From: Rhizophagus clarus
Taxonomy: Eukaryota; Glomeromycota; Glomeromycetes; Glomerales; Glomeraceae
Direction: 5' to 3'
NCBI GenBank assembly: GCA_015698045.1
Contig: BLAL01000165.1
Span: 653,501-717,500, forward strand
DNA length: 64,000 bases
Below, piece by piece: positions 34,701 to 46,126 of the stretch. Position 1 is the first letter of the stretch. The number at the start of each line of letters is the position of its first letter. Both the position numbers and the translations under genes were made by a program. The notes below the pieces were generated by a model. It worked only from the letters and a program-made list of their open reading frames with translations. It was not told the DNA's origin and ran no database searches.

Positions 34701-36430
34701 TATCATTAAGATATAAAACCAAACCAATTATTAATTTGCATATAATACTTGGGAATAGTTTTTTAAGAGCATCTTATTATTCTAATGCTTTACGAAATTA
34801 CAATATTGCATTAAGAAATGATTCAAATGATAATTTATGTCTTAAGAACTGTGCATATATTTTTGAAAAGCAAGAATATTATCTAGGTTGTTTAAAAATA
34901 CTAAAAAAATTGGTAAATATTAATGTTAAAGATTCATTAATTTTATGCTATTATGGAGAAATACTTGGAAATTTAGGGAAGTATAATGAGGCAGTAACAT
35001 ATTTTACAAAAGCATATACTATTGATCCAGAAAATACTCATAATTTGAATAAAAGAGCTATAGCATATTTTGTTCTTCAAGAATATGATAAAACTTTGTT
35101 TGATCTTGATAAAGTTATACAATTAGATCCATCAAATAATATAGCATATTATAATAAAGGTTTAACATATTATACAAAAGGAAATATTGAAAATGCTATA
35201 ATAGCTTTCCAAAGATGTATAGAATTAGACTCTAATGATAATTTGTCAAAAATACAATTATATTATATGAGATGCCTACAAAGAAGTGGTTGCAAAGATT
35301 TAGAGTATGACATTATAACAAAAATTAATCAAATTCCTAATATTGTTAGTGATAATTCATTGCTTTTTATTAGATGTAAAATAAATATTGAATTTGAACG
35401 ATATGATAAAGCAATGCTGGATTTAAATAAATTGTTTCTTAATAGGGATAATGACGTTTCATTTATTTATTTATTACAAGAATATCATGATTTTTGGTCA
35501 TACCTATATAAAGTTAGTAATATTGATCATGATCGTTTTATTGAACTTGGAATTATTGATGAATTTAATAGATACATGTATACAGGTAAGAGAATGTAAT
35601 ACTCGAAAATTTATTTCATTAATAAAAGTTAACATTTCTATTAATGAGTTATTAGAAGAGAGTGTTTATTTTATTTCAAACTTAATAAATTTGAATAATG
35701 AATTTCATCAGTTTCAAGTAAATGACACAAACAGGTAAGATTGGTTTAAACATATTGAGCTATTAAATAATTGCGTAAATTAATTTATTTTAAAAATTAA
35801 GTTTATCAGGCCAGATTTTATCTTTTGAGGACAAAGCATTTAGTTTTACTTTACCCAAATTTCATATGTTTAAGTCTTGCATTGTTTGGAAAATAAATGT
35901 TAAAAAGATACGATCTAAAGATTGCTTTATAAAATTTATAATAAAACAAGATGCAGTAAGTCTAATTAACTATCAGAATTTCCTCTTAAATAAAATTTTT
36001 AATTAACTAATGAATTGAAATATAGTGCTCCAAAGTACAAATTTTAAAGTATGATGATGTGTTAAAACTTGAAGGATTAGGTTGGATTGAATATCCTTTT
36101 AAAATTACTGAAGACTTTACAGACATGCAACCGTCAATTGAAGTAGATGGTCTTAATATGGTATATTATTATTTAAAGTACTATTGGTGTTTAATTAAAT
36201 AAAATTGTTCTAATTTTATATTATTAAACATTATTTAGCAAATAGATTATATTCAATTCATATTTTATAATTCCAGAAAAGAAAACCAAATATACTTTCC
36301 TAAGATAGGCCATTTGTTACCAATTCACAAAATTTGCCCAAATGTTCCAGAAGCTTTTAAGGACAAGTATTTTTCAAAAAAAGAGATGGAAATCCTGCTT
36401 GAATCAAAAGATATAATTGATAACTTATAA
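31052..36430 (+). CDS. Protein kinase with RING/U-box-like and TPR domains
   Basis: Nine exons: 31052-31285, 31362-31431, 31506-31687, 31769-32102, 32175-35585, 35656-35734, 35802-35955, 36026-36160, 36239-36430. All introns are GT-AG and phase-consistent, giving 1596 aa. Kinase domain about 35-285: Gly loop GKGAYGNV (41-48), Lys in FAIKSF (63), catalytic HSDL with Asp161 and Asn166, DFG at 178-180, and [10 protein letters not shown]. The APE Glu position reads DPKK and the HRD Arg is Ser, so it is a non-RD kinase. A helical spacer leads to a RING/U-box-like motif at about 903-945 (TCPISSEP ... LKCQHILS ... CPICREEF). TPR repeats follow at about 1030-1300 and a conserved C-terminal domain at about 1420-1596. 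A role joining phosphorylation with ubiquitin ligation is inference from domains. The family is greatly expanded in Rhizophagus. Confidence 0.88.
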
Positions 36431-38577
36431 TTATTATTAATACACATAACAACTGAAATTTTTTGAGAAATTTTTTTTTTTGTCAAAGTAGTATTTTTGA
36501 TTTACAATGATTATTTCATTAGAAATCTATGGCAAACCATTTTATGTCAAAGCATCAGTAAATTTTTTATCCCTAGGGATTCCAAAAATTTTATAATTAA
36601 TGATGATCCACGAGGATTCCCTATCAAAAGATTTTATGGAATCCTTAAGGATCCTGAATTTGCTATTAAGGAATCCTTAAGGATATAATTTACCCATTTA
36701 ATATTTATTTGTTTTATACGTACTTGTTTATATTTATTATTTGTTGTTTATTTAAAAAAATATTTATTATATTAAATGTCGTTCCTTAAGAACATTCAAT
36801 ACTTGAAATATCCAACTGTAACCATATGATTTGCTATTTATATCCTTCATGCATTATATTAAAATAAATTTTAATAAATTTCATTCAAACCCGGTCATCA
36901 GCTTAAAAAAAGAAAAATTTATTAATAAAGAAAGAAAAAATAAATAAAATAAATAAAGAAATACGAAATAAAAGTTACCTATATTACAAATTTCCTGTTC
37001 TTTAGGTCTAATTCCATAATCATAACAGTTTTCAAGTTTATATAAAGCTTTTATAAGTCCTCTACTAGCTGCTACTCAAATGCTTATTTTCGTCTTTATT
37101 AATTCTTTTTTCTAATAAAACACAGAAGATTACCTGACGTTTATTGTACAAAAACGGAAAGGTTAATTGTAAAAAAAGGAGTTAGCTTGGTAAATCAACT
37201 CCAGAATAGGGTAGCAGGATTTCCAAAAAGGGAAATCGGATGTGGGCAACGTTAACGTTAACATTTCGTTCGATCAAAGATGATCGAACGAACTGGAATG
37301 AACTGGAACTTGCCCGCCCACCACCCACATGAACCAGTGTGCTTATATATGATTTTTGCCCTTTCTTTGAAAATGTGGGATATGAATCAAAAGAAATAAA
37401 TTGATCCTGATTACAAATCATTTTCTTGAGCTGAGGGGAATTTCATTTCTTTTTCTTTTATAGTTAGCATCTTGGCATTATTACTAAACAAGCTATGCAA
37501 AGTACAATATAAATAATTTATAAAATTGTGAAACATGTGATTTGTCTGCACCTGATCTATGCTTTGAATCGGCAGATTCTGGATAACTTGATCAGCTGAT
37601 CCTGTGTTTTTCATAGATGGTTAATTGGATTGGACAATTTGATCTGGAAGATTCTGTCCATGATGATGACAAGAATCAGCATTTTCTTTTCATACATACA
37701 GTATAATACATATTCATAAGTCCTGATGCAAAGTAATGGCTACTGCTAGTTTATTTAATTTTGATTAAAAAAACAACTATTATGTATGGTATGCTGATTT
37801 TGCAGTACTATGATCTATCAAATCATCTGGCTGAAACATAAAAAATCAAATGAGTTATTTTTTTTTCCTGCATTCTTTTTGATGAATGCTTGATTATTAA
37901 TAAAAATCTTTTCACCTTTCTCTAATTAGACTAGTGCGGGTTTGATTGATCAAATGACACCTTTTTTCTTGCTTTATTTTTTGTTTATTAGAGCACCAAG
38001 CATTGTTTGCTGGCTGATATTGTACTTTATTTTTGCAGATATTCATTATTTTTTTGTTGATTTAAATCATCGTGGAATCAATGGACTGGATAGCACCGCC
38101 AAGTATTGTTTGTTAGGCTTTGCATTCTATTATTTTCATCAATTACTTATTTTATTTTATTAATCAAATTTTCATTATTTAAATAGGCGCGGGTTTAATG
38201 GAGGATGATGCCTCCATCAAGTATTGTTTGTTGGACTTTGGTGCCTTGCTTCTTATTATTTACTGTATGTCAAATATTTGATTATTTTTAGTTAGATTGA
38301 AGAAATAGCTATTCTTTTTTCAGTATGAGCTTTTAATAACAGATCACGAGAAAATAGCTCTCTGTTCATAGTCTAATTTAGGTAGGATTATTATAATTGT
38401 AATATGCATTGGTAATGACAATATGGTACCCGCTGGTCAAAATTTCTAACAGTTAAATAATCTTTATAAACAAATAAATAATATATATTTCCTTACTCGA
38501 TTTTATTTAGTTCCTGTATTTTTCTAAGCAAAAAAAAAATATATATATATTTTTTTCAATATATATTACCATATTAC
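36431..38577. other. Intergenic with degenerate repeats
   Basis: No gene supported. GGAATCCTTAAGGAT occurs twice near 36639 and 36670, with inverted GGATTCC copies around 36577-36625. At 36880-37030 the minus strand shows a single module like the mini-exon units. A hairpin GTTCGATC...GATCGAAC lies near 37268. The three-copy repeat at 37935-38260 is listed separately. Confidence 0.45.
37935..38260 (+). repeat. Degenerate tandem repeat, about 100-118 bp period
   Basis: The motif CAAGTATTGTTTGTTGG recurs in variant form at about 37998, 38099 and 38218, each in a similar context (CACC or CCTCC before, GCTTTG or ACTTTG after). GCGGGTTT-GATTGA/TAATGG lead sequences recur at 37936 and 38188. No coding function is apparent. 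Confidence 0.5.
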
Positions 38578-39423
38578 CCTACGAAAAAAGAATGTCCAGA
38601 AAATGTCTACGAAAATGTCCGGAAATTGTCCAGGTGCTTCAAAAATTGTCATGAAAATGTCCAGGAAATTGACCTATTTTGCTGTCTGGAATTTTTTGCA
38701 TGCCCAGTTTTTTTTATACATGAAATTTTCCGGACAAATTCCAGACAAACAAACCCAACAAATTCCGGACATAAAATATTCCGGACATATTCTGGACAAA
38801 TAAACCAAACAAATTCCGGACATAAAATATTCCGGACATATTCTGGACAAAATAAACCAAACAAATTCCGGACATAAAATATTCCGGACATATTCTGGAC
38901 AAAATAAACCAAACAAATTCTGGACATGAAAAAATTCCAGACAAATTCTAAACAAAATAAACCAAACAAATTCCGGACATTTTAAATTCCAGACAAATTC
39001 TGGACAAATAAAACCAACAAATTCCGGACATAATAAAATTCTGGACAAATTCTAGACAATGTTTCTAAGAATGTAAAATTTTAAATTTTAAAAAAATGCA
39101 AAAAGCACAAAACTGATATTTAAAACCACCCCCTGACATAATAAGTAAAAATGAAGAGCAGCCAAAAATGCTATCTATGATGTTAATTCAAACTTTGGTT
39201 AATTGTGTAGGATTTGGTAAACTCCTACTGATCATCTGGAATAAAATTGGATTGTTCAGAATTCTGGACAAATTCCGGACTAATTTGAACCCGGACATAT
39301 TCCGAACATCCGGAAACGCGCATGTTTTGGAACATTTTCCGGATTTACCAAATGTCCGGAAATTGTCTGTTTATTTTCCTGGACAATTTCAGCATGAATT
39401 CCGGATGCATTTTTTTCGTAGGG
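38578..39423. mobile_element. TGTCCGGA TIR element, copy 1
   Basis: Ends CCCTACGAAAAAA and TTTTTTCGTAGGG form a perfect 13-bp inverted repeat. Next to both ends are repeated TGTCCGGAAA / TTTCCGGACA motifs in inverted orientation. The left-centre is a tandem array of the same motif. A homologous element lies at 55414-56066: they share the CCCTA-type ends, the GTCCGGA motifs and an inner segment AAAATGCAAAAAGCACAAAA (39094 and 55736). No transposase. No target duplication is visible for this copy. Confidence 0.8.
38725..39055 (+). repeat. Tandem TTCCGGACATA / TTCTGGACAAA repeat
   Basis: About six units of roughly 45-60 bp, each made of ATTCCGGACATAAAATATTC, CGGACATATTCTGGACAAA and TAAACCAAACAA segments. 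The three central units are nearly identical, pointing to recent local expansion. The long open frames across it arise only from the repeat lacking stops. Confidence 0.85.
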
Positions 39424-39754
39424 ATTTAATATAAACCAATTTTCCAATTCTGCATGGAGCAGCGAGCCACAGTTAGTAAGGCAAGTAAATTTTTAGCAAG
39501 AGCTCCCCTGCTCCCATGTTCAAAGTTAACTTGTTTGTAATATACAATAACATGCATTCTCATACCCATTTTTGCCAATCGTGGATGTTCGAAATAACTC
39601 CAATTTATGTTTCAAAAGACCCGCTTCAGTAGTAAAAAGAAATTCTAAAAAAGTAAAGAACATTAGTACAATGTTTTTAATTAAAAGCTAAAAAATGAAG
39701 AAAAACGAAAATTATTATACTGTATGTACATTAAGATAAAATAAAGACTTTTTT

Positions 39755-40340
39755 TTTACTTTCTGACTTCCCATATCTCGAGAGGCTTGAGAAAATGGCC
39801 TAAAAAAAAAGAGATAAAACGAACATTTGGTAATGTTCGTTAAAATAAAATTGAAATTATTTTTTATTTACTGAGATTCAGAGATATCTGAAAAAACAAC
39901 TTAAAACAAGAAATAAAACAAATAGTTAGATAATAACATAATAACATTTCCAATAGATACTTTGAGATACCGGGTATAATATAAAGATTAATGCATTATA
40001 TAGGTGTAGAACTCAGAAAAGCGACGATAATAATGAGCAAAGATAGTTCAAAAAAAATTTTTACTTTTTGTTTTGAAACTTTGAGAAAATGGTCTAAAAA
40101 TTGGACAAATGAACAGTTAGTAATGTTCGTTAATTTAAAATTAAAAAAAAAACAAATTTTTTTTTTACTTGCTTGTATTCTACGTTTGACCGTCACAATT
40201 TCACTCTACTGCCTCTTTCATTACACTTTAATGTAATAAATACTCTGTAATGTCTGAAAACTAACTAAAAGAAGAAAACAAGACGAACAGGTAGTAATGT
40301 TCGTTATATATAAAAAAATTAATACTTTTTTTACTTTTCA
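39755..40340 (-). repeat. Mini-exon-like hairpin module array C
   Basis: Outside any CATCAGG element. Minus-strand modules are seen at 39760-39799 (CTTTTTTTTTAG before, GTAAAAAAAA after), about 39872-39900, about 40060-40089 and about 40172-40255. The exon-like parts share CCATTTTCTCAAG. The hairpin at 39818-39841 has arms AACGAACATT and AATGTTCGTT, compensated relative to AATGAACGTT/AACGTTCATT in array B. Confidence 0.55.
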
Positions 40341-41974
40341 AATTCTCACATCCAAGATTTTTTCGTATACAATTTGCATAATATTTAATCACAGTAATAA
40401 ATAATTACAGATACTAATGAAAATAAGCGCTGTTGAGTGTTGACTGACAAGGCGTTCGCCAGAAAATATAACAGTCATAGTTACCTAAGGGATACATTCG
40501 TACTTTTTTAGTGTTCCATAATATATCTTCGCTTAATCGGTAACATCAGAAACGTTGCTCTCCTGGACGTGCATTTTTATTCTCTCATACTCTATCTGAA
40601 ACAAACTGGTGATATGTTCAACAAAATTCAAATTGAAATTGTTATTGTCAACAATATGGAAATCCAAGCTCCTATCAAGAGAGATTAATTCTGTTAGAAA
40701 AAATCTCACTTGTATTCAGAAAACATGGACTCTATTAATCGAATAATTATCTTCCATTTGTTTTCTATTACAAAGAATCTGTTATCAGATGTACAAGTCG
40801 AGCAGTTACTCTTATTCCAACGCAAGATATATAATTTACATAGAGCATATAGAATAGTTTTACAGATAGTTTTGCATAATAAGATTATATATCGCATCAG
40901 GAAATTGATATAATCTTTGCAACTGCAGTGACCCACACTATTATTACTTACACTAATTCTTCGTTGATTTTTGGTATAGTCCAAGTAGAACAATGCACAA
41001 ATTTTGTCCTACGTGAAGGGAGATATATTATTGAACAACCATATGAGGAATCAATGAAACTAATAAATTGATGTCTCCTAAAGGAGTGGCTCTCCTTCAG
41101 ACTCTTTTAGAATTATTCCAGGATTTATTTGGGTCTTTTTTCCAATGGAAACATTTTATCGATTGCATGATTTAAACCGAGATAATTATCTTATAACCAA
41201 CAATCGGAAACATAAAATTTTATTTTCACCAGAAAAATTTGGCAACTCAAAAGTTTCCGATGGAAACAAAAATCAATCGCTTCGGATTTACAAAATTCCA
41301 CAATCACTATTCGTTTCCATCAAAACTTTTCTTTGGGGTTTTCATAGAGAAAACACACGCTCCTAAAGGAGCCAGAATAAGATTTTAAGTGCACTTTTTG
41401 TTTCTGGATTGGCGAAAGAAAAAAATTATGAATCCGTTTTAGCGTACTATTTATCCAAAAATAAGCGACAACGAATATTTCAGGAATAATAATGGTCTAA
41501 AATAAACGTAAAATGGTATATTATAATAAAGAAGACAAAAAAGAAAAAATAGTGACCCGATTTTAAAAATGTAAAATCACTGTTGAAATCTAAAATGGTG
41601 GGACGAACTTGGAAAAATTACTCTAGTTTGGAACAAACCATAGTTTTAGTTGTTAATATTTTTTTTGAGTTCTGGACCTTGGTCTGGAATTTTTTTGACT
41701 TCAGATAGAAGTTGCCAAAATTTTATTGTGAAAAAAATTTTTTGGCAATCAAAATTTTATCAGACTATTGGAAATGTCACGTTAAAAAAAGATAGGATTT
41801 CGCAAAAAACTGTCATAATAAATAGAAATTGCATATTTATTAATTTATTTAAAGAAAGTTTATTTTTACACTATCAATTTTATAAAAAAATGTTCCTTTA
41901 AATCGTTATATGATTTATAAACCGAATATAACACTTTGATATTGTACAAAAAAATTTTGCATGGGGGACAAAGT
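40341..41974. other. Intergenic, no supported gene
   Basis: The palindrome CTCCTAAAGGAG occurs at about 41074 and 41360. Several AATTTTATC/TTTCCGA-type short repeats lie between. Open frames (for example 41145-41366) lack domain signals. Nothing else is recognised. Confidence 0.45.
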
Positions 41975-44900
41975 CTAGTTTCTTTTTAATAATAATTCCA
42001 TAATATTTTCCATTTGTTGACTAAGCTTATCCATTTGTTGTTGAAGTCCAACGTTTTGTTTTGGAAGTACTTCTTTTGTTTGTTCTATTTGCTTCTCTAG
42101 TTTATTATCTTGTTCTTCCTCACTATCTTGTTCTTCTTCATTATCTTTTCCTTCCTTATTATCTTGTTCTTCCTCATTATCTTGTACTATTCCAATATAT
42201 TTCATAATACGTTCCATTTGTTGTTTAAGCTCAACATTTTGTTTTGTAAGCTTTTCTTCTGTTTGTTCTATTTGCTTCTCTAGTTTATTATCTTGTTCTT
42301 CATTATCTTTTTCTTTTTTATTATCTTGTTCTACTCCAATATGTTTCATAATACGTTCCATTTGTTGTTTAAGCTCATCATTTCTGTTTGTAAGTATTCT
42401 TTTCGCTCTATCTATTTCCTCCACCATTTTTTGTTCAAGTTTATCCAATTGTCCCTTTGCAAGCTTTTCTTTCATGTGCTTTTTAAAATCATCAGTAAGT
42501 AATATTATCTTTTTCAATCCGTCACTGATATATGGAGGATAATTAAATACAGTCTGTTTATTATCAATTGCATTAATTAATTTACGAATCTCAGTAACAG
42601 GTATATCATAATAACTTAAAATGGTTAAATATGTTAATAAAACGTGCAAAAATAATATTAACAGATTATATACAATATAATTAATACTTACATCCGATTT
42701 GGAAACCATTTTTTGTTATTACGTTGCCATGGTAACATATAAAATAATTCAATCTCCATAATAATCTTTAAAAGAAAGATAAAGTGTTAGTAAAATAAAA
42801 TTGATATAATCAACAATGTAAAAAATGGGTACCTGTGCTTTTTGTAGTAAAAATTCTTCTTTTTTGTTATAATCATCAATTGTTAGGTTGAGTAATCCAA
42901 TAAATAAATTCATAAGGTAGATTACTGTAAAAAATGTAAAGGTAACCAATAAAATGGTCATAACGGAATGTTCACGATAAGTAAATGATGATAAAGATCC
43001 GGAATCACCTATAATTATATTAAAAAGTTATTAAAATATTTGTAAAAAAAAATAAAAAAAAAATGGATTATAAATAATTATTACCAGTTAGAAGTTTATA
43101 TACTGCTAAAAGTGAAGTGGGGAACCAATTAAACAAATTTGTGTTTGAATCAGGATCTTGAATCATTGTTGTAGTATTACTTATAGTTCCATCTGGATTA
43201 ACAAAATCATATTTAGTTGTAACATTCCGTGGATCATTATCATCATTAATACTATTTGATCTTAGAACAATGAAAAATGCTTGAGCATATCCAAGTACTA
43301 TAAAAAATAAGAGTACTAAAAATGGAAAAACTTTTTTTGCAACACCAATTATTATGGCAAAATAAATTCCAAATGATTCAAATACTCTAAAAAATAATAA
43401 AAATTTAAAACTCGATAATATAATAGATATCGCCGTAAGCCAAATTGGTTGGCTTTTATTAATAAACCAAAAAATGGATGCTATAATGGGTAAAAGATAT
43501 GCCTCTACATCTATTGATGATTAAATCAAATCAAGTTAATTTCGTTTAAATGTAAAGCAATTATAAAATATTATTTACTGTACCAAATAAATTCCATATA
43601 TCTTTAAAATAGCGTTTATAATTCCATAGACATTGTCGAATTTCAAAAATTAAAAATATTGAGCCAAATATAATGGAAATTATAAAAAGTAATTTAAAAT
43701 AAAAATCAGGGATAGACATTTGTTCTAAAGTAGAAGCTAACGAATAACAAATATAAAAAATTGTATAGAATAACCAGATCAAATAATAATAAACTCTTCC
43801 AAAAGTTTTCCATTTAAAATCTATAATCGCGGCAAAATTCCACCAATTATAAAAATGATTACTATCTATATTACAAAATAGAATAGATTTTGGCTTATAT
43901 AAAAATTCATTCCAAATACTATTGCCTTTTGGTATCATCATTAGTCTAGTGATCATTTTTTTCAGTATTGTGATGATTTTTGATTTGTTATCGTGATTAT
44001 CTTCAATCTCATCATCATCTTTGTATACACATATTTGAGGAAAAGGAACAGCGAAACTAACTGTTTGGATTTCTTCCTTTATCCTTAAGTACCGAATTAA
44101 TCCATTATATAATTCTGAAATAAACTTAAAAATGATATTATCCATATTTGATTCTTTGATGTAAATATTTGTGTATGAATGAAGTGAAGTATTTTTTGAA
44201 TTTCCAATTTTACTACAATAAGAAGATAAAATAATAGAAGTGAATGAGATATATTTGATTGCAAAATCAGGATAATAATCACATAATTCTGCTAAGTTTG
44301 AACTAATTATAGTCATCCAATATTTGGAACCTTTTGATTCAATAATTTGTTGGATAGTACCTTCGTGTTTGTTTTTAATTGCTATTTTTAACATTTCAAT
44401 TCCAAATTTCAGAGATACTAAAATATCATTTATAACATCTTCAACTATATTACTTCTGATATCTTCAACTCTATTAATACTACTACTATATTTACCATCC
44501 ATTAAAAATATTGATTCACGATCCTCTATAAATACTGGGAATGGTATTGAGTGTTTTGAATCATCAAATTCATTTTGTAAAATTTTTCCAATAAGTAGCT
44601 TAAAGTGTTTATTAACATCGTAAATGTTGCCACGACTGGCTTTGAATTCTTCACAATTATCCTTCCATTCATTATTATACCAAAGGTATCGTTCTTCAAT
44701 CTTATTTCCATTTATTGTATAAATTCTGATTCCTCGCATATCAATTAGTACCAAGTCCTGGTTATTTAATAGTTTAATTGAGAACAAATGATAAAAGGGA
44801 ATCTCTACTCTTTCCCAGCAACCTTTTTCAATTTTCACACTATATTCATTATAAGTAATTTTACAAAGACCAAGATTTATAATTTCAACCTCATCTTTTA

Positions 44901-46126
44901 ACACATTTGGTACATCCAATTTAATATCTTCTCGCTTTCTGATTTCATTAAGCATACCTCGTATAATTTTAAAGGTAGATAAAGTATAAATACTATTTCT
45001 TCCATATTTGATCTTTTTTGATAATTGTTGCAATTTATTTTCATCGATTCCAGTTATCCAATCTGTGACACAAACATTACCATTATCAATGAAAATTTTT
45101 CTATTTAATTTAGTTATCACATTTGTTTCGTCAATAAAACCTGTGGAAATGTCAATTTCGTCATAAACTTGATAAGGATCTACAAGTTTATTACCACCTG
45201 GAAAACAAATGAATAATCTTTCAGTATTTTTCAAAGTTATGAATTTAGCTAGCCCATATATAATTGTATTATCAGCCCCCTGCGAATAAATTATAATTAG
45301 AATATATGAAAAGTCTACCATATCAAAAATATACTGTATGTATTGTAAAAGTAATATTTACCCAATTACTATAAATCAACATTCCACTTCCATTGAATAT
45401 ACGTAAGGTTCATTAGAAAGAAATGACGCCAATAACGTTTGATTTTTATTCACTGTGATTTGACCCCCCAAATAACCATGGTATTTTTTTTCTAAATTCA
45501 TTGTCAATAAATCAAATTGATACGTAATACGGTTGTCAACAATTAGAAATAACTTTGTTCGATACATAGAACATTTCAATCCAAATTGATCATTTGGAAT
45601 TTTTATATTATTGATTTGAGAATATTCCCAAGGAACTGTGTTTTTTGGTTTATCTGTGAAACTGTACTTGTAAATTTTGCGATTTCCTAGTGATACTTGA
45701 ATTAAATCACCATTAGGAAGGAATCCAATAAATTACTATTATTTTGAGTCAAAATAAATACCTACAAGAATTATTACGACCAAATAACAGCAAGATTTTT
45801 TTACTTAGTACAGAATAGCTTAACATCCATCCGTCAATTTTATCGATTTTATCAATCTTAAAATAAACATCGGGTTGTTGTGGTCCATTTTTTTCAATGT
45901 TAACTGACCATCCAAGAACTGATTCATCTTCTTCACTATAAGTAACAACATAATCATCTGAACCATATTCTTCATCGATGTATTGAGAGAATAATTGAAT
46001 TCCTATGTTGTTCATAATCCCTCGTTTCTAATGGAGATTTTTCAATTTCTTCATGTTTTTCTATATTATCGGGAATATCAATTTTCGTTTCTGATGCGGG
46101 TGTGTTGTTTTGAGTTCCAACTATTT
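41975..46126 (-). CDS. TRP-like ion channel family protein; N-terminal part frame-broken
   Basis: Intact part, exons 43584-45279, 43085-43510, 42833-43008, 42692-42765 and 41975-42614, encodes 1003 aa in one frame with GT-AG introns. It has a long cytosolic region, several TM helices, and an S5-pore-S6 unit: FPFLVLLFFIVLGYAQAFF, pore region YKLLTGDSGSL, then S6 ending YLMNLFIGLLN. This matches the ion transport/TRP-type fold. The C-terminus is a coiled coil of three related modules (KLEKQIEQT...KQNVELKQQMERIM) separated by acidic runs. Upstream, a WD/propeller-like N-terminal region (46126 down to about 45370) needs at least three single-base frame corrections (about 45395, 45755 and 46015). 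So the gene is either decaying, carries assembly errors, or starts later. Cation conduction is inferred from the fold. Confidence 0.72.

Noticed and set aside
38649..39048. Several long overlapping minus-strand frames
   Set aside because: They exist because the TTCCGGACATA tandem repeat lacks stops; all frames read the same repeat.
41070..41375. Possible element bounded by CTCCTAAAGGAG palindromes
   Set aside because: The palindromes are self-complementary, so they prove no inverted ends, and the flanks do not match.
42293..42502. Plus-strand frame over the coiled coil
   Set aside because: Antisense shadow of the low-complexity channel tail.
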